From: Sphingomonas sp. 37zxx
Lineage (GTDB): Bacteria > Pseudomonadota > Alphaproteobacteria > Sphingomonadales > Sphingomonadaceae
Direction: 5' to 3'
Length of the DNA: 64,000 bases
NCBI RefSeq assembly: GCF_000786205.1
Contig: NZ_JROH01000009.1
Coordinates: 62,001 to 126,000 of the forward strand
The translations under genes and the position numbers were made by a program. How positions within the stretch are numbered: position 1 is the stretch's first letter; the number at the start of each line of letters is the position of its first letter. This document shows positions 52,248 through 62,553 of the stretch, piece by piece. The notes beneath the pieces were generated by a model. It saw only the letters and a list, made by a program, of their open reading frames with translations. It searched no databases and was not told the origin of the DNA.

Positions 52248-53897
52248 ATGACCAAGCGTAGCGGCGGGCGTATCCTTGTCGATAATCTGGTGGCGCAGGG
52301 ATGCGACCGGCTGTTCCAGGTGCCCGGCGAAAGCTTCCTGGCGGTGCTCGACGCATTGGTCGACGTTCCCGCGATCGAGGTCGTGACTTGCCGGCAAGAG
52401 GGCGGCGCTGCGTTCATGGCCTGCGCCGACGGGGCGATGACGCAGCGGCCGGGGGTGTGCTTCGTCACCCGTGGCCCCGGCGCGACCAATGCCAGCATCG
52501 GCGTTCATGTCGCGATGCAGGATTCGCAGCCGATGCTGTTGTTCATCGGCGACGTCGATCGCGGCATGCGCGACCGCGAGGGTTTTCAGGAAGTCGATTT
52601 TCCCGCGATGTTCGCGCCGCTCGCGAAATGGGCGACTCGGATCGAGGATGCGGCGCGAATCCCCGAATATGTCGCGCGCGCCTGGAATACCGCGATCAGC
52701 GGCCGCCCCGGCCCGGTGGTGATCGCGCTGCCCGAGGATATGCTGTGCGATATGGTCGAGGCAGTCGATCGCCCCAGGATCGAACGGGTCTGGCAAGCCG
52801 CCAATCCCGACGACATTGATACCGCCTTGAAGCTGCTGCGAGCGGCGGAGCGCCCCGTGGCGATCGTCGGCGGCGCGGGGTGGGACAGGGCGACCACCGG
52901 GGCATTCGATTGCTTCGCGCGCAACTGGGGCATCCCGGTCGCGGGCGCGTTCCGCCGGCAGGATGCGATTCCGAACTGGTCGAAGGCTTGGGCGGGCAAT
53001 CTGGGCTATGGCCCCAATCCCAAGCTGGTCGAGCGGATCAAGGCCGCCGATGTGGTCCTGGTCCTCGGGGCTCGGCTCGGTGAGGCGACGACCGACGGCT
53101 ATACGCTGATCACCCCCGATCATCCGGGCCAGAAGCTGATCCACGTCCACCCCGATCCGGCGGAACTCAACCGGGTCTATCGCGCCGACGTGGCGGTCTG
53201 TTCGGACACCTTTTCATTCGCCAACGCGCTGGCGTGCGCCGACTATCCGCCGTCGCCGCATCCCAGCGGGGCCGAGGCGCACGCCCAATGGCGCGAATGG
53301 TCGACGCCCAAGCCGCGCGACGGCGTGGCGCTAGACCTTGGCCTGTGCGTCGCGGCGATGCGCGAGGCGCTGCCGGCGGATACGATCATCTGCAACGGTG
53401 CCGGCAATTTCGCCGGCTGGTGGCACCGCTATTGGCATTACGGTCTTCAGCCCTCGCAACTCGCGCCGACCGCCGGCGCGATGGGCTATGGCGTCCCCGC
53501 CGCGATCGCTGCGGCCCTGCGCGCACCCGACCGCATGGTCGTGGCACTGGCGGGCGATGGCGATTTCCTGATGAACGGTCAGGAACTGGCAACCGCCGTC
53601 CAGCACGGTGCCGAGATGCTGGTGCTGGTGATCGACAATAGCGGCTATGGTACGATCCGCATGCACCAGGAGCGTGAATTTCCGGGCCGGGTGAGCGCCA
53701 CGCGCCTTGCCAACCCCGATTTCGCGGCTCTGGCGCGCGCCTATGGCTGCTGGTCCGAAACCGTCGAGCGCACCGAAGATTTCGCCCCTGCGCTTGCCCG
53801 CGCCCAGGAACAGCGCGGCGTGCGGCTGCTGCACCTGCGCACCGACATCGAAGTCATCAATCCCGGCACGACGATCAGCGCGATCCGCGCCCGCTGA
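52248..53897 (+). CDS. Thiamine-diphosphate-dependent enzyme, acetolactate synthase-like
   Basis: A 549-residue member of the ThDP decarboxylase/ligase superfamily. The order is the pyrimidine domain with catalytic E51 (TCRQEGGAAF), a central domain, and the diphosphate domain with GDGDFLMNGQELATA and VIDNSGYGTIRM. The ATG at 52248 has AGGAG eight bases upstream. It resembles the large-subunit-like proteins often called acetolactate synthase or 5-guanidino-2-oxopentanoate decarboxylase; no regulatory small subunit is nearby, so a role in branched-chain amino acid synthesis is unlikely. The substrate is probably a 2-oxoacid but is otherwise unknown. It is divergent from the CoA-transferase operon. 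Confidence 0.8.
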   Translation: MTKRSGGRILVDNLVAQGCDRLFQVPGESFLAVLDALVDVPAIEVVTCRQEGGAAFMACADGAMTQRPGVCFVTRGPGATNASIGVHVAMQDSQPMLLFIGDVDRGMRDREGFQEVDFPAMFAPLAKWATRIEDAARIPEYVARAWNTAISGRPGPVVIALPEDMLCDMVEAVDRPRIERVWQAANPDDIDTALKLLRAAERPVAIVGGAGWDRATTGAFDCFARNWGIPVAGAFRRQDAIPNWSKAWAGNLGYGPNPKLVERIKAADVVLVLGARLGEATTDGYTLITPDHPGQKLIHVHPDPAELNRVYRADVAVCSDTFSFANALACADYPPSPHPSGAEAHAQWREWSTPKPRDGVALDLGLCVAAMREALPADTIICNGAGNFAGWWHRYWHYGLQPSQLAPTAGAMGYGVPAAIAAALRAPDRMVVALAGDGDFLMNGQELATAVQHGAEMLVLVIDNSGYGTIRMHQEREFPGRVSATRLANPDFAALARAYGCWSETVERTEDFAPALARAQEQRGVRLLHLRTDIEVINPGTTISAIRAR

Positions 53898-53905
53898 CGC
53901 CCATG

Positions 53906-53936
53906 AAAAAGGCCGCCCCAGTTTCCCGGAGCGGCC
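53906..53936 (-). terminator. Rho-independent terminator of csbD-like gene
   Basis: On the minus strand, GGCCGC and GCGGCC arms (53931-53936 and 53911-53916) with a 14-base loop are followed by five T (53910-53906). The signal lies 35 bases after the csbD-like stop and just beyond the end of the convergent ThDP enzyme gene. Confidence 0.75.
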
Positions 53937-53971
53937 CAATCACTTTGCGCTACCCAAAGCAACGCTACAGG

Positions 53972-54142
53972 TCAGATGTCGTCGCCGAGCGCGCCCTTGA
54001 CCTTGCCTGCAGTCTGTTGAAGCTTGCCCTTGGCTTCCTGCGCTTCGCCTTCGGCGCGCGTCTCAGGATTGTCGGACCTCTGCTTCATCTCGCCAATGGC
54101 TTCGTTTACGTTGCCTTTGACCTTGTCTACGAATTCACCCAT
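53972..54142 (-). CDS. CsbD family stress-response protein
   Basis: A 56-residue, highly charged soluble protein of the CsbD family (VDKVKGNVNEAIGEMK, KGKLQQTAGKVKGALGDDI). Family members are induced by general stress in many bacteria and are largely disordered or helical; the molecular role is unknown. The ATG at 54142 has AGGAG eight to nine bases upstream. It is a single-gene unit with its own strong terminator, in keeping with high, condition-dependent expression. Length and the repeated VKGxxxxAxG pattern make the call firm despite the small size. Confidence 0.88.
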   Translation of the reverse strand: MGEFVDKVKGNVNEAIGEMKQRSDNPETRAEGEAQEAKGKLQQTAGKVKGALGDDI

Positions 54143-54233
54143 GCGGCTTCTCCTCAATCATGTGCGACAATGATGCGGGTCATCATTGCTTTCGCTTACA
54201 GGGAGAACGGCCTGGGGTAGACTTGGTTCCGAA

Positions 54234-55238
54234 TTAGATAAGCCCAGCCAACGGGCTAGAGGGATCGGCATAGCGCCGCTGCCCCATCCGCCCCGCGCGA
54301 TAGGCCAGCCGCCCCGATTCGACCGCAGCCTTCATCGCCGCCGCCATCATCACCGGGTTTTTCGCCTCGGCAATCGCGGTGTTCATCAGCACGCCGTCGC
54401 AGCCAAGCTCCATCGCCACGGCAGCATCGGACGCGGTGCCGACTCCGGCATCGACCAGCACCGGCACCTTGGCCCCCTCGACGATCAGGCGGATCGTGAT
54501 CCGGTTCTGGATACCCAGCCCTGATCCGATCGGCGCGCCCAGCGGCATGATCGCGACCGCACCGGCATCCTCCAGCCGCTTCGCCGCGATCGGATCGTCG
54601 ACGCAATAGACCATCGGTAGGAAGCCTTCCTTGGCCAGCACCTCGGTCGCGCGCAGCGTTTCGACCATGTCGGGATACAGCGTGCGCGCCTCGCCCAGCA
54701 CTTCGAGCTTCACCAGATCCCAGCCGCCCGCCTCGCGCGCCAGCCGCAACGTGCGGATTGCCTCGTCGCCGGTGAAACAGCCCGCCGTGTTGGGCAGGTA
54801 GGTCACGCGCTTGGGGTCGATAAAGTCGGTCAGCATCGGCGCCTTGGGATCGCTGACATTCACCCGGCGAACCGCGACGGTGACGATCTCCGCCCCCGCC
54901 GCTTCGACCGCAGCCGCATTCTGCGCGAAGTCCTTGTATTTTCCCGTGCCGACGATCAGCCGCGATCGGAAAGTGCGCCCGGCCACGGTCCAGCTATCGA
55001 CGTCCGCCGTCACTTCATGATCGCCGCCGCCGACGAAATGGACGATTTCCAGCTCGTCGCCATCCTCGACCATGACGTCGCCCAGCGTCGAGCGCGGCAC
55101 AACCTCCAGATTGCGCTCCACCGCCACCTTTTCCGGTACCAGCCCCAGATCGCTCGCGAGACCGGCAAGGCTAAGGCCCGCGCGGACGCGCTTATGCTCG
55201 CCATTGACCATGATCGATACGGTACCGTCGCTGTGCAT
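54234..55238 (-). CDS. thiG: Fused sulfur carrier ThiS and thiazole synthase ThiG
   Basis: A 334-residue bifunctional protein of thiamine thiazole synthesis. Residues 1-72 form a ThiS ubiquitin-like domain ([13 protein letters not shown] ... IVHFVGGG) and residues from about 78 form the ThiG barrel ([21 protein letters not shown]), with the Schiff-base lysine in LVKLEVLG and the phosphate site in [10 protein letters not shown]. The Gly-Gly that normally ends ThiS is inside the chain here, which raises the question of how it is thiocarboxylated. The ATG at 55238 is the first codon of the ThiS domain. Other thi genes and a thiamine riboswitch were not seen nearby. Confidence 0.92.
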   Translation of the reverse strand: MHSDGTVSIMVNGEHKRVRAGLSLAGLASDLGLVPEKVAVERNLEVVPRSTLGDVMVEDGDELEIVHFVGGGDHEVTADVDSWTVAGRTFRSRLIVGTGKYKDFAQNAAAVEAAGAEIVTVAVRRVNVSDPKAPMLTDFIDPKRVTYLPNTAGCFTGDEAIRTLRLAREAGGWDLVKLEVLGEARTLYPDMVETLRATEVLAKEGFLPMVYCVDDPIAAKRLEDAGAVAIMPLGAPIGSGLGIQNRITIRLIVEGAKVPVLVDAGVGTASDAAVAMELGCDGVLMNTAIAEAKNPVMMAAAMKAAVESGRLAYRAGRMGQRRYADPSSPLAGLI

Positions 55239-55249
55239 GCCGTAATTTC

Positions 55250-55342
55250 CCCCGTTCGGGCTGCGCTTGTCGAAGCCCCGCCCTTCTTTCCTTGCGTCGG
55301 CGAAAGAAGTACGGCCCTTCGACAAGCTCAGGGCGAACGGGG
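55250..55342. repeat. Inverted intergenic repeat (REP-type)
   Basis: The arms CCCCGTTCGGGCTG..CTTGTCGAAG and CTTCGACAAG..CTCAGGGCGAACGGGG form a long interrupted hairpin between the divergent thiSG and aroQ genes. The word CTTCGACAAGCTCAGGG is a dispersed repeat word familiar from sphingomonad genomes. Confidence 0.7.
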
Positions 55343-55397
55343 TTTGTGGGTGGTCATATGGTCCGCTCGCGCCGCGCCCGCAACCAAGAGGGGCATG

Positions 55398-55859
55398 ATG
55401 GCCGAAACGAATCCAGCCGCGATCCCGGCAACCATCTATGTCCTCAACGGCCCCAATCTGAACCTGCTGGGGACGCGCGAGCCCGAAATCTATGGTGCCG
55501 ATACGCTCGACGACATTGCCGGGATGCTCGAGGATCGGGCGCGCGAGCTGGGCATCGACGTCGAAGTGCGCCAGTCGAATCATGAAGGCCATCTGATCGA
55601 CTGGCTGCACGAAGCTCAGGCAGAGGGTGCGCGCGCGGTGCTGTTGAACGCCGCCGCCTTCACCCACACATCGGTCGCGCTATACGATGCGATCCGCGCG
55701 ATCCGCACGCCGGTGATCGAAGTGCATCTGTCGAATCCGCATGCGCGTGAGGCATTTCGCCACAAAAGCTATGTCGCCATGGCCGCGCGCGGAACCGTCA
55801 GCGGCTTCGGCGCGCAGTCCTATCTGCTCGCGCTTGAAGCCGCCGCCCGCCTAGCTTAA
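55398..55859 (+). CDS. aroQ: 3-dehydroquinate dehydratase, type II
   Basis: This enzyme dehydrates 3-dehydroquinate to 3-dehydroshikimate in the shikimate pathway. The 153-residue protein has the type II signature [17 protein letters not shown] with catalytic Y32 and R27, [10 protein letters not shown], and EVHLSN with H110. The second of two adjacent ATGs (55398) is chosen because GAGGGG then lies five to six bases upstream. It is followed after 31 bases by accB, an aroQ-accB-accC order common in proteobacteria. Family length is usually about 145-150, so the fit is good. Confidence 0.95.
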   Translation: MAETNPAAIPATIYVLNGPNLNLLGTREPEIYGADTLDDIAGMLEDRARELGIDVEVRQSNHEGHLIDWLHEAQAEGARAVLLNAAAFTHTSVALYDAIRAIRTPVIEVHLSNPHAREAFRHKSYVAMAARGTVSGFGAQSYLLALEAAARLA

Positions 55860-55890
55860 GGCCAAACCCTTTGCAAAGAAACAGGTCGCA

Positions 55891-56379
55891 ATGAGCAACG
55901 AACACGACGAACCGGGCAACATGCGAATTGACGTCGATCTCGTGCGCCAGCTTGCCGCGGTGCTCGATGAAACCAAACTGACCGAGATCGAGGTCGAGGA
56001 CGGCGAACGCCGGGTCCGGGTCGCGCGCGAAGTGGTCATCGCACCGCAGATGATGCAGGCCGCACCGATGGCGCATGCCGCCCCCGCTCTGGCCCACGCC
56101 GCCCCCGCACCCACCGAAGTCGCTGCGCCCCCGCCCAACCCAGCCGCCAATGCAGTGCGTTCGCCGATGGTCGGCACGGTCTATCTGTCGGCGGAGCCGG
56201 GCAGCAAGCGGTTCGTCTCGCCGGGCCAAAAGGTGCAGGCGGGCGACACGCTGCTGATCGTCGAGGCGATGAAGGTCATGAACCCGATCCTTGCCCCCTC
56301 GGCTGGCACGGTCGGCGCGATCCTGGTTGAAAATGGCCAGCCGGTGGAATTTGACCAGCCGCTCGTCGTGGTCGAATAA
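55891..56379 (+). CDS. accB: Biotin carboxyl carrier protein of acetyl-CoA carboxylase
   Basis: The 162-residue carrier subunit of acetyl-CoA carboxylase, first committed step of fatty acid synthesis. The N-terminal region ([15 protein letters not shown]) is followed by an alanine/proline-rich linker (about 56-88) and the biotinyl domain with the modified lysine K128 in VEAMKVMN. The ATG at 55891 is followed by sequence typical of the family. It shares one base with accC (TAATG), so the two subunits are coupled. Confidence 0.95.
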   Translation: MSNEHDEPGNMRIDVDLVRQLAAVLDETKLTEIEVEDGERRVRVAREVVIAPQMMQAAPMAHAAPALAHAAPAPTEVAAPPPNPAANAVRSPMVGTVYLSAEPGSKRFVSPGQKVQAGDTLLIVEAMKVMNPILAPSAGTVGAILVENGQPVEFDQPLVVVE

Positions 56380-57734
56380 TGGCGCAGATCAAGAAGCTGC
56401 TGATCGCCAATCGCGGCGAGATCGCGCTGCGTATCCATCGCGCCTGCCATGAAATGGGCATCCAGACCGTCGCGGTACATTCGACCGCCGATGCCGATGC
56501 GATGCACGTCCGGCTGGCCGATCAGGCGATCTGCATCGGACCGCCGCCGGCCGGCGAAAGCTATCTGAACATCCCGAACATCATCTCGGCCGCTGAAATC
56601 TCAGGCGCCGACGCGATTCATCCGGGCTATGGTTTCTTGAGCGAAAACGCCAAATTCGCCGAGATCGTCGAGCTGCATAATCTGATGTTCGTCGGCCCCA
56701 AGCCCGAACACATCCGCACAATGGGCGACAAGGTCGAGGCCAAGCGCACCGCGGGCGCGCTCGGGCTGCCCTTGGTGCCCGGTTCGGACGGCGCGGTGAG
56801 CGATCTGGCCGAGGCAAAGGAAATCGCGGCGCGCGTCGGCTATCCGGTGATCATCAAGGCGGCATCGGGCGGCGGCGGGCGCGGCATGAAGGTGTGCGGA
56901 TCCGAAGACCAGCTCGAAACGCTGATGGCTCAAGCGGGCAGCGAGGCAAAAGCCGCGTTCGGCGACGCCACCGTCTATATCGAAAAATATCTCGGCAACC
57001 CGCGCCACATCGAATTTCAGGTGTTCGGCGACGGCAACGGCAATGCGATCCATCTGGGCGAACGCGACTGCTCGCTTCAGCGCCGCCATCAAAAGGTGCT
57101 CGAAGAAGCCCCCTCGCCCGCGCTCGGTGCCGAAGACCGCGAACGCATGGGCGCGATCTGCGCCAAGGCGATGGCCGATATGGGCTATCGCGGTGCCGGC
57201 ACGATCGAGTTTCTGTGGGAAAACGGTGAATTCTACTTCATCGAGATGAACACACGGCTCCAGGTCGAACATCCGATCACCGAAATGATCACCGGGGTCG
57301 ATCTGGTACGCGAACAGATCCGCATCGCCGAGGGGCATCCGCTGTCGGTGCGCCAGGAAGACCTGGTGTTCCAGGGCCACGCGATCGAATGCCGGATCAA
57401 TGCCGAGGATGCGCGCACCTTCGCGCCTTCACCGGGCAAGGTGACCTATTATCACGCCCCCGGCGGCATGCATGTCCGCGTCGATAGCGGGCTGTATGCC
57501 GGCTATCGCATCCCGCCCTATTATGATTCGATGATCGCCAAGCTGATCGTGTACGGTCGCACCCGCGAAGGCTGCCTGATGCGGCTTCGCCGCGCGCTTG
57601 AAGAGTTCGTGATCGACGGGGTGAAGACGACGATCCCGCTGCATCAGGCACTGCTGGACGAACCCGATTTTCAGCAGGGCGATTATACGATCAAGTGGCT
57701 CGAGGAATGGCTGGCGCGCGAGGAAGCCGCCTGA
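56379..57734 (+). CDS. accC: Biotin carboxylase subunit of acetyl-CoA carboxylase
   Basis: This ATP-grasp enzyme (451 residues) carboxylates the biotin on AccB. The domains run in order: N-terminal [19 protein letters not shown], the ATP-grasp lid with the glycine-rich [11 protein letters not shown], the active-site segment [16 protein letters not shown], and the C-terminal domain with [13 protein letters not shown]. The start ATG overlaps the accB stop by one base, and the stop overlaps the next gene by TGATG. Length matches the family (about 447-455). Confidence 0.96.
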   Translation: MAQIKKLLIANRGEIALRIHRACHEMGIQTVAVHSTADADAMHVRLADQAICIGPPPAGESYLNIPNIISAAEISGADAIHPGYGFLSENAKFAEIVELHNLMFVGPKPEHIRTMGDKVEAKRTAGALGLPLVPGSDGAVSDLAEAKEIAARVGYPVIIKAASGGGGRGMKVCGSEDQLETLMAQAGSEAKAAFGDATVYIEKYLGNPRHIEFQVFGDGNGNAIHLGERDCSLQRRHQKVLEEAPSPALGAEDRERMGAICAKAMADMGYRGAGTIEFLWENGEFYFIEMNTRLQVEHPITEMITGVDLVREQIRIAEGHPLSVRQEDLVFQGHAIECRINAEDARTFAPSPGKVTYYHAPGGMHVRVDSGLYAGYRIPPYYDSMIAKLIVYGRTREGCLMRLRRALEEFVIDGVKTTIPLHQALLDEPDFQQGDYTIKWLEEWLAREEAA

Positions 57735-58747
57735 TGCGATGGTGGCAATGGCTGATCGCGGCGCTGCTGGCGCTGATCGCCATTGCCGCCGCCGCGTTAT
57801 TCCTGCTTCGCACCCCCGATACCGACGCGGCGGCGATGCGCGCCAAATATGGCGGTGCCGCGTCGCGCTTCGTCGATCTGGGCGACGGCCTGACCGTCCA
57901 TGTCCGCGACACCGGCCCGCGCGATGCGCCGGCATTGGTGCTGATCCACGGATCAAACGCCTCGCTGCATACCTGGGAACCCTGGGCCGAGCGATTGGAT
58001 CGGCGCTATCGCATCGTCCGGCTCGACCTGCCGGGGCACGGCCTGACCGGCGAAGACCCCACGCGCACCTATTCGACCGCCCGCCAGGTCGAAATCGTTA
58101 ATCGCCTGGTGCGCGCGCTGGGGATCGACCGGTTCGCGATCGGCGGCAATTCGATGGGGGGCGGGGTCGCCTGGTCCTATGCGCTGGCGCATCCCGCACG
58201 GGTCAAGGCGCTGGTGCTGGTCGATTCAACCGGCCAGCCCGATCCGCAATATGCCCAGCCGCCGCTGGTGATGCGGATCGCCCGCCTGCCGGTGCTGCGC
58301 GACCTGGCGACGATGGTCACGCCGCGTAGCTGGATCGAACAGGCGCTACCCTCGGCTTACGGTGACCCCGCCAAGGTCGATGCCGCCGCGATCGACCTGT
58401 ATTGGGAGCTGCTGCGCTACCCCGGCAATCGCCTCGCCACGATCGACCGGTTCGCCACCCCCAGTTCGCCTGCCACGCCTGAAATGCTCGGCCGAATCAC
58501 GGTGCCGACGCTGATCCTATGGGGCAGCGACGACCGGATGATCCCGGCATCGTCGGGCGAATGGCTCACCAGCCACATCCCCGGCGCGAAGCTGGTGACC
58601 TATCCCGGCATCGGCCATCTGCCGATGGAGGAAGCGCCGGATGCGACGGCGCGTGAAGTGGATCGGTTCCTTTCGGGACTTAAGAACGAACCCCTCCCCG
58701 TGCCGGAAAGCATTCGCGCTCTAGCCCGCCGCCCCGCCCATCGCTAA
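57734..58747 (+). CDS. Alpha/beta hydrolase, membrane-anchored or exported
   Basis: A 337-residue alpha/beta-fold hydrolase of unknown substrate. A hydrophobic N-terminal segment (residues ~3-27, LIAALLALIAIAAAALFLL) suggests a membrane anchor or uncleaved signal. The triad is visible: nucleophile in GNSMGGG, acid in GSDDRMIP, histidine in GIGHLPMEE; the oxyanion loop is LIHGSNAS. The ATG at 57734 overlaps the accC stop (TGATG), so it is co-transcribed with accBC. The sequence resembles esterases and dehalogenase-like hydrolases, but nothing visible fixes the substrate. Confidence 0.85.
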   Translation: MRWWQWLIAALLALIAIAAAALFLLRTPDTDAAAMRAKYGGAASRFVDLGDGLTVHVRDTGPRDAPALVLIHGSNASLHTWEPWAERLDRRYRIVRLDLPGHGLTGEDPTRTYSTARQVEIVNRLVRALGIDRFAIGGNSMGGGVAWSYALAHPARVKALVLVDSTGQPDPQYAQPPLVMRIARLPVLRDLATMVTPRSWIEQALPSAYGDPAKVDAAAIDLYWELLRYPGNRLATIDRFATPSSPATPEMLGRITVPTLILWGSDDRMIPASSGEWLTSHIPGAKLVTYPGIGHLPMEEAPDATAREVDRFLSGLKNEPLPVPESIRALARRPAHR

Positions 58748-58756
58748 GGGCAAGGC

Positions 58757-60973
58757 ATGACCCAGATCACGCCCGAAATCGTCGCCGAACACGGCCTGTC
58801 GTCCGAAGAATATGACCGCGTTCTGCACGCGATGGGGCGTGAGCCCAACCTGACCGAACTCGGCATCTTTTCGGTCATGTGGTCCGAGCATTGCAGCTAT
58901 AAATCGAGCCGTATTCACTTGAAGAAGCTCCCGACCGAAGCACCCTGGGTCATCTGCGGCCCCGGCGAGAATGCCGGGGTGATCGACATCGGCGACAATC
59001 AGGCGGCGATCTTCAAGATGGAGAGCCACAACCACCCGTCATACATCGAACCCTATCAGGGCGCGGCGACCGGGGTCGGCGGCATCCTGCGCGACGTGTT
59101 CACGATGGGCGCGCGGCCGATCGCCAATATGAACGCGCTTCGCTTTGGCCGCCCCGAACACCCCAAGATGCGCCACCTGATCTCGGGCGTCGTCCACGGC
59201 ATCGGCGGCTATGGCAATTGCGTCGGCGTGCCGACGGTTGGGGGCGAGGTGAACTTCCACCCCGCCTATGACGGCAATATCCTGGTCAACGCGATGACCG
59301 TCGGCATCGCCGATCAGGACAAGATCTTCTATTCGGCGGCGTCGGGGATCGGCAATTCGATCGTCTATGTCGGATCGAAAACCGGGCGCGACGGCATTCA
59401 CGGCGCGACAATGGCCTCGGCCGATTTCGGCGACGACGCCGACGCCAAGCGCCCGACGGTGCAGGTGGGCGACCCGTTCACCGAAAAGCTGCTGATCGAA
59501 GCCTGCCTCGAACTCATGGCATCCGACGCGATCGTCGCGATTCAGGATATGGGCGCGGCTGGCCTCACCTCCTCCTCGGTCGAAATGGCGAGCAAGGGCG
59601 GCGTCGGCATCGAACTGATCATGGACGATGTGCCACAGCGCGAAACCGGCATGACCCCTTATGAAATGATGCTGTCCGAATCGCAGGAACGCATGCTGAT
59701 GGTGCTCAAGCCCGGTCGCGAGGATTTCGCCGAAGCGATCTTCCGCAAATGGGAGCTCGATTTCGCGGTGATCGGCCACGTCACTGATACCGGGCGGATG
59801 GTGCTGAAATGGAAGGGCGAAACCGTCGCCGACATCCCCCTCGCCCCGCTTGCCGACGAAGCCCCGCTCTATGATCGCCCGCACGTCCCCACCCCGCCGC
59901 GCGATGCGCTCACCGACGTTCCAGAAAGCGACGATGTCGCGCGCGACCTGCTCGCGCTGATCGGCACCCCCGACATCGCCAGCCGCCGCTGGATCTGGGA
60001 ACAATATGACCACATGGTCGGTGCCGACACCGTCCAGCGCCCCGGCGGCGACGCCGCAGTGGTGCGAGTCCACGGCACGCAAAAGGGTCTGGCGATCACC
60101 ACCGATTGCACCCCGCGCTATTGCTTCGCCGACCCGGTCGAGGGCGGCAAGCAGGCGGTGGCCGAAGCCTGGCGCAACCTCACCGCGGTCGGCGCGACCC
60201 CGCTCGCGATCACCAATTGCCTCAATTTCGCCAACCCCCAGCGGCCCGAGATCATGGGCCAGATCGTCGGTTGCCTCGAAGGCATGGCCGATGCCTGCCG
60301 CGCGCTCGACTTCCCGATCGTCAGCGGCAACGTCTCGCTCTACAATGAAAGCAAGGCGACCGGCGGCGGATCGGCGATCCTGCCCACCCCCGCGATCGGC
60401 GGCGTCGGGCTGCTGGCCGATTGGTCGAAATCGGTGACGATCGGTTTCAAGGGGTTCGGCGACGTCATCCTCGTGATCGGCGAGCGCGCCGGTCATCTCG
60501 GCCAGTCGCTGTATCTGCGTGAACTCTATGGCCGCGAGGAAGGCCCGCCGCCCGAGGTCGACCTCAAGGCCGAGCGCCGCACCGGCGATTTCATCCGCAG
60601 CCAGATCGCTTGCGGCGCGATCCGGGCATGCCATGACGTGTCCGATGGCGGGCTTGCGGTGGCGGTCGCCGAAATGGCGCTGGCATCGAACATCGGCGCG
60701 CTGATCGATTCGGTGCAGCCCTTCGGCATGGCCGAGAGCTTCTTCGGCGAAGATCAGGGCGTTTATGTCGTCACGGTCTGCGACACCTGCCTCGCCGATT
60801 TCATGGCATCCGCGCACCGTGCCGACGTCGCGGTCGACGGGCTTGGCCGCACGATTCGCGACAAGATCGTGTTCGAGATGGACGCTGGCGACTGGACGGT
60901 CTCGCTCGACGACCTGCGCGCGGCGCATGAGGGCTTCCTGCCCAAGCTGATGCAGGGCGAAGTCGCGGCGTGA
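58757..60973 (+). CDS. purL: Phosphoribosylformylglycinamidine synthase, large subunit
   Basis: This enzyme makes formylglycinamidine ribonucleotide in purine synthesis, using ammonia delivered by PurQ with PurS. The 738-residue protein is the small-PurL type with paired AIRS-like halves. Key stretches are [12 protein letters not shown] near residue 41, [19 protein letters not shown], and in the second half GGDAAVVR and [18 protein letters not shown]. The ATG at 58757 follows AAGGGCAAGGC. The stop overlaps the next gene by GTGA. purS and purQ are not in the window. Confidence 0.96.
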   Translation: MTQITPEIVAEHGLSSEEYDRVLHAMGREPNLTELGIFSVMWSEHCSYKSSRIHLKKLPTEAPWVICGPGENAGVIDIGDNQAAIFKMESHNHPSYIEPYQGAATGVGGILRDVFTMGARPIANMNALRFGRPEHPKMRHLISGVVHGIGGYGNCVGVPTVGGEVNFHPAYDGNILVNAMTVGIADQDKIFYSAASGIGNSIVYVGSKTGRDGIHGATMASADFGDDADAKRPTVQVGDPFTEKLLIEACLELMASDAIVAIQDMGAAGLTSSSVEMASKGGVGIELIMDDVPQRETGMTPYEMMLSESQERMLMVLKPGREDFAEAIFRKWELDFAVIGHVTDTGRMVLKWKGETVADIPLAPLADEAPLYDRPHVPTPPRDALTDVPESDDVARDLLALIGTPDIASRRWIWEQYDHMVGADTVQRPGGDAAVVRVHGTQKGLAITTDCTPRYCFADPVEGGKQAVAEAWRNLTAVGATPLAITNCLNFANPQRPEIMGQIVGCLEGMADACRALDFPIVSGNVSLYNESKATGGGSAILPTPAIGGVGLLADWSKSVTIGFKGFGDVILVIGERAGHLGQSLYLRELYGREEGPPPEVDLKAERRTGDFIRSQIACGAIRACHDVSDGGLAVAVAEMALASNIGALIDSVQPFGMAESFFGEDQGVYVVTVCDTCLADFMASAHRADVAVDGLGRTIRDKIVFEMDAGDWTVSLDDLRAAHEGFLPKLMQGEVAA

Positions 60974-62223
60974 TCTCTCCGGGCTCGGGAAGTGACACCC
61001 GCTTCTCCAGCCTGGACATCGTTCGCGGGGTAGCGGTACTGGGCATCCTGACGATGAACATCGTCGGGTTCGCCCAAATCCCCGCCGCCTATCTGAACCC
61101 GACCGCAACCGGCCCGGCGGGCGCGCTCGAGACATTGCTCTATCTCACGCAGTTCGTGCTGTTCGACGGCAAGATGCGCGGGCTGTTCTCGGTGCTGTTC
61201 GGCGCGTCGATGCTGCTGGTGATCGAGCGCGCGCAGGCGAGTGGCAGAAACCCCGCGCAGGTGCATTTCGCGCGGATGGGCTGGTTGCTCGCCTTCGGGT
61301 TGGCGCATCTGTACCTCATCTGGTGGGGCGACATCCTGACGCAATATGCGCTGGTGGGGATGATCGCCTATGCGTTTCGCCGGCAGCAGACGCACAAGCT
61401 GATCGTCGTCGGCATCATCCTGATCGCGCTCCAGACGATAACGATGATCGGCCTGCCGGTGACGGTCGCCGCCGCGCTGGCGGGGCAGCCCGATCCTGCC
61501 ACGGCGGCGCGCACGCTGGTCGAACTCGAACGCGCGTTTGGCCGGCCCGATCCGGGGAGCATCGCTACGCAACTCGCCGCCTATCGCGGCAGCTATGCCG
61601 ATGCCGTGGCGTTTCGCTGGCGGGTCTATGGCGACACTCCGCTCAACGCGCTGATGCAGAACGGGTTCGAGACGCTGGCCTATATGCTGTTCGGCATGGC
61701 GGCGCTTCGGTCGGGACTGTTGACCGGCATTTGGGAGCGCCGGCGGCTGCGGCAGCTGGCGATCCTGGGCTTTGGCCTTTCGCTGCCCCTCTATCTGCTG
61801 CTCGCCTTCTACATCGCGGCGCGCGGTTTCGACCTGTACGCCATCGTGCTGGGCGTGATCACGTTGCCCGTGCCCGTTCGGCCGATCATGATCTTCGGCT
61901 GGGTCGCACTGATCCTGCTCGCGCTGCCGCCCGGCAAGCCATTCGCCGACCGTCTGGCCACGGTCGGGCAAATGGCGTTCAGCAATTACATCGCCACCAG
62001 CCTGATCTGCACGACCATCTTTTATGGCCACGGACTTGGCCTATTCGGGCGGCTCGACCGGCTCGCGCTGGTGCCGATCATGCTGGTGGTGTGGGCGCTT
62101 ATGCTCAGCTGGTCGCCGGCGTGGCTGGCGCGATACCGGCAAGGCCCGCTCGAATGGCTTTGGCGTTCGCTTGCGCGAGGACGAATCGAACCGCTGCGAA
62201 AAGTTGCGACAGCGACGCAATAA
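60970..62223 (+). CDS. DUF418 domain membrane protein
   Basis: A 417-residue polytopic inner-membrane protein of the DUF418 group (YeiB-like). The N-terminus has the group's [18 protein letters not shown] segment, followed by some eight to ten hydrophobic segments and the C-terminal DUF418 region with [17 protein letters not shown] and [14 protein letters not shown]. The function is unknown; transport or acyl transfer has been suggested for related families. The start is the GTG at 60970 overlapping the purL stop (GTGA). No functional link to purL is visible. Confidence 0.85.
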   Translation: MISPGSGSDTRFSSLDIVRGVAVLGILTMNIVGFAQIPAAYLNPTATGPAGALETLLYLTQFVLFDGKMRGLFSVLFGASMLLVIERAQASGRNPAQVHFARMGWLLAFGLAHLYLIWWGDILTQYALVGMIAYAFRRQQTHKLIVVGIILIALQTITMIGLPVTVAAALAGQPDPATAARTLVELERAFGRPDPGSIATQLAAYRGSYADAVAFRWRVYGDTPLNALMQNGFETLAYMLFGMAALRSGLLTGIWERRRLRQLAILGFGLSLPLYLLLAFYIAARGFDLYAIVLGVITLPVPVRPIMIFGWVALILLALPPGKPFADRLATVGQMAFSNYIATSLICTTIFYGHGLGLFGRLDRLALVPIMLVVWALMLSWSPAWLARYRQGPLEWLWRSLARGRIEPLRKVATATQ

Positions 62224-62279
62224 CGCTTGCGACCGTTTCGCATTAGCCCTATCACGCTTGCAACGAAGCGAGGGTGCTC

Positions 62280-62450
62280 ATGGTCGTCTGCGTCTGCAAT
62301 GCCATCCGGGAACGTGACGTGCGCGAAGCTGCACGCCAGGGCGCAATGAGCGCCTGCCAGGCCTATCGGACGCTGGGATGCCAGGCGAAATGCGGCCAAT
62401 GCGTGCCGTTCGCGCGAGCCATTATCGATGCCGAACGCGCTGCTGCGTAG
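62280..62450 (+). CDS. bfd: Bacterioferritin-associated ferredoxin
   Basis: A 56-residue [2Fe-2S] protein that helps release iron from bacterioferritin. The cysteine pattern fits the BFD fold: CVC at residues 4-6 and CGQC-type ligands in GCQAKCGQCVPF. The ATG at 62280 has GCGAGGG seven bases upstream, and the frame ends in TAG at 62448-62450. The bacterioferritin gene begins 104 bases downstream, which makes the assignment strong despite the small size. Confidence 0.9.
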   Translation: MVVCVCNAIRERDVREAARQGAMSACQAYRTLGCQAKCGQCVPFARAIIDAERAAA

Positions 62451-62553
62451 CGTTCGCACCGGCTGAAACCCGCAGAAAACCGCCGATTTTTCGCTGTTCG
62501 TTTGGCGCATGCTGCGCTATGGTCACGGCCTGTTTTGAAAAAAGGCTGCGACT

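Noticed and set aside
55239..55397. Possible thiamine riboswitch upstream of thiSG
   Set aside because: The CCTGAGC-like word belongs to the dispersed repeat CTTCGACAAGCTCAGGG. The conserved thi-box CTGAGA and its partner helices were not found.
59039..61135. Long open frame on the minus strand opposite purL
   Set aside because: It mirrors purL, which has complete family motifs. Its translation is rich in arginine, histidine and aspartate with no recognisable domain, as expected for the reverse strand of a GC-rich gene.
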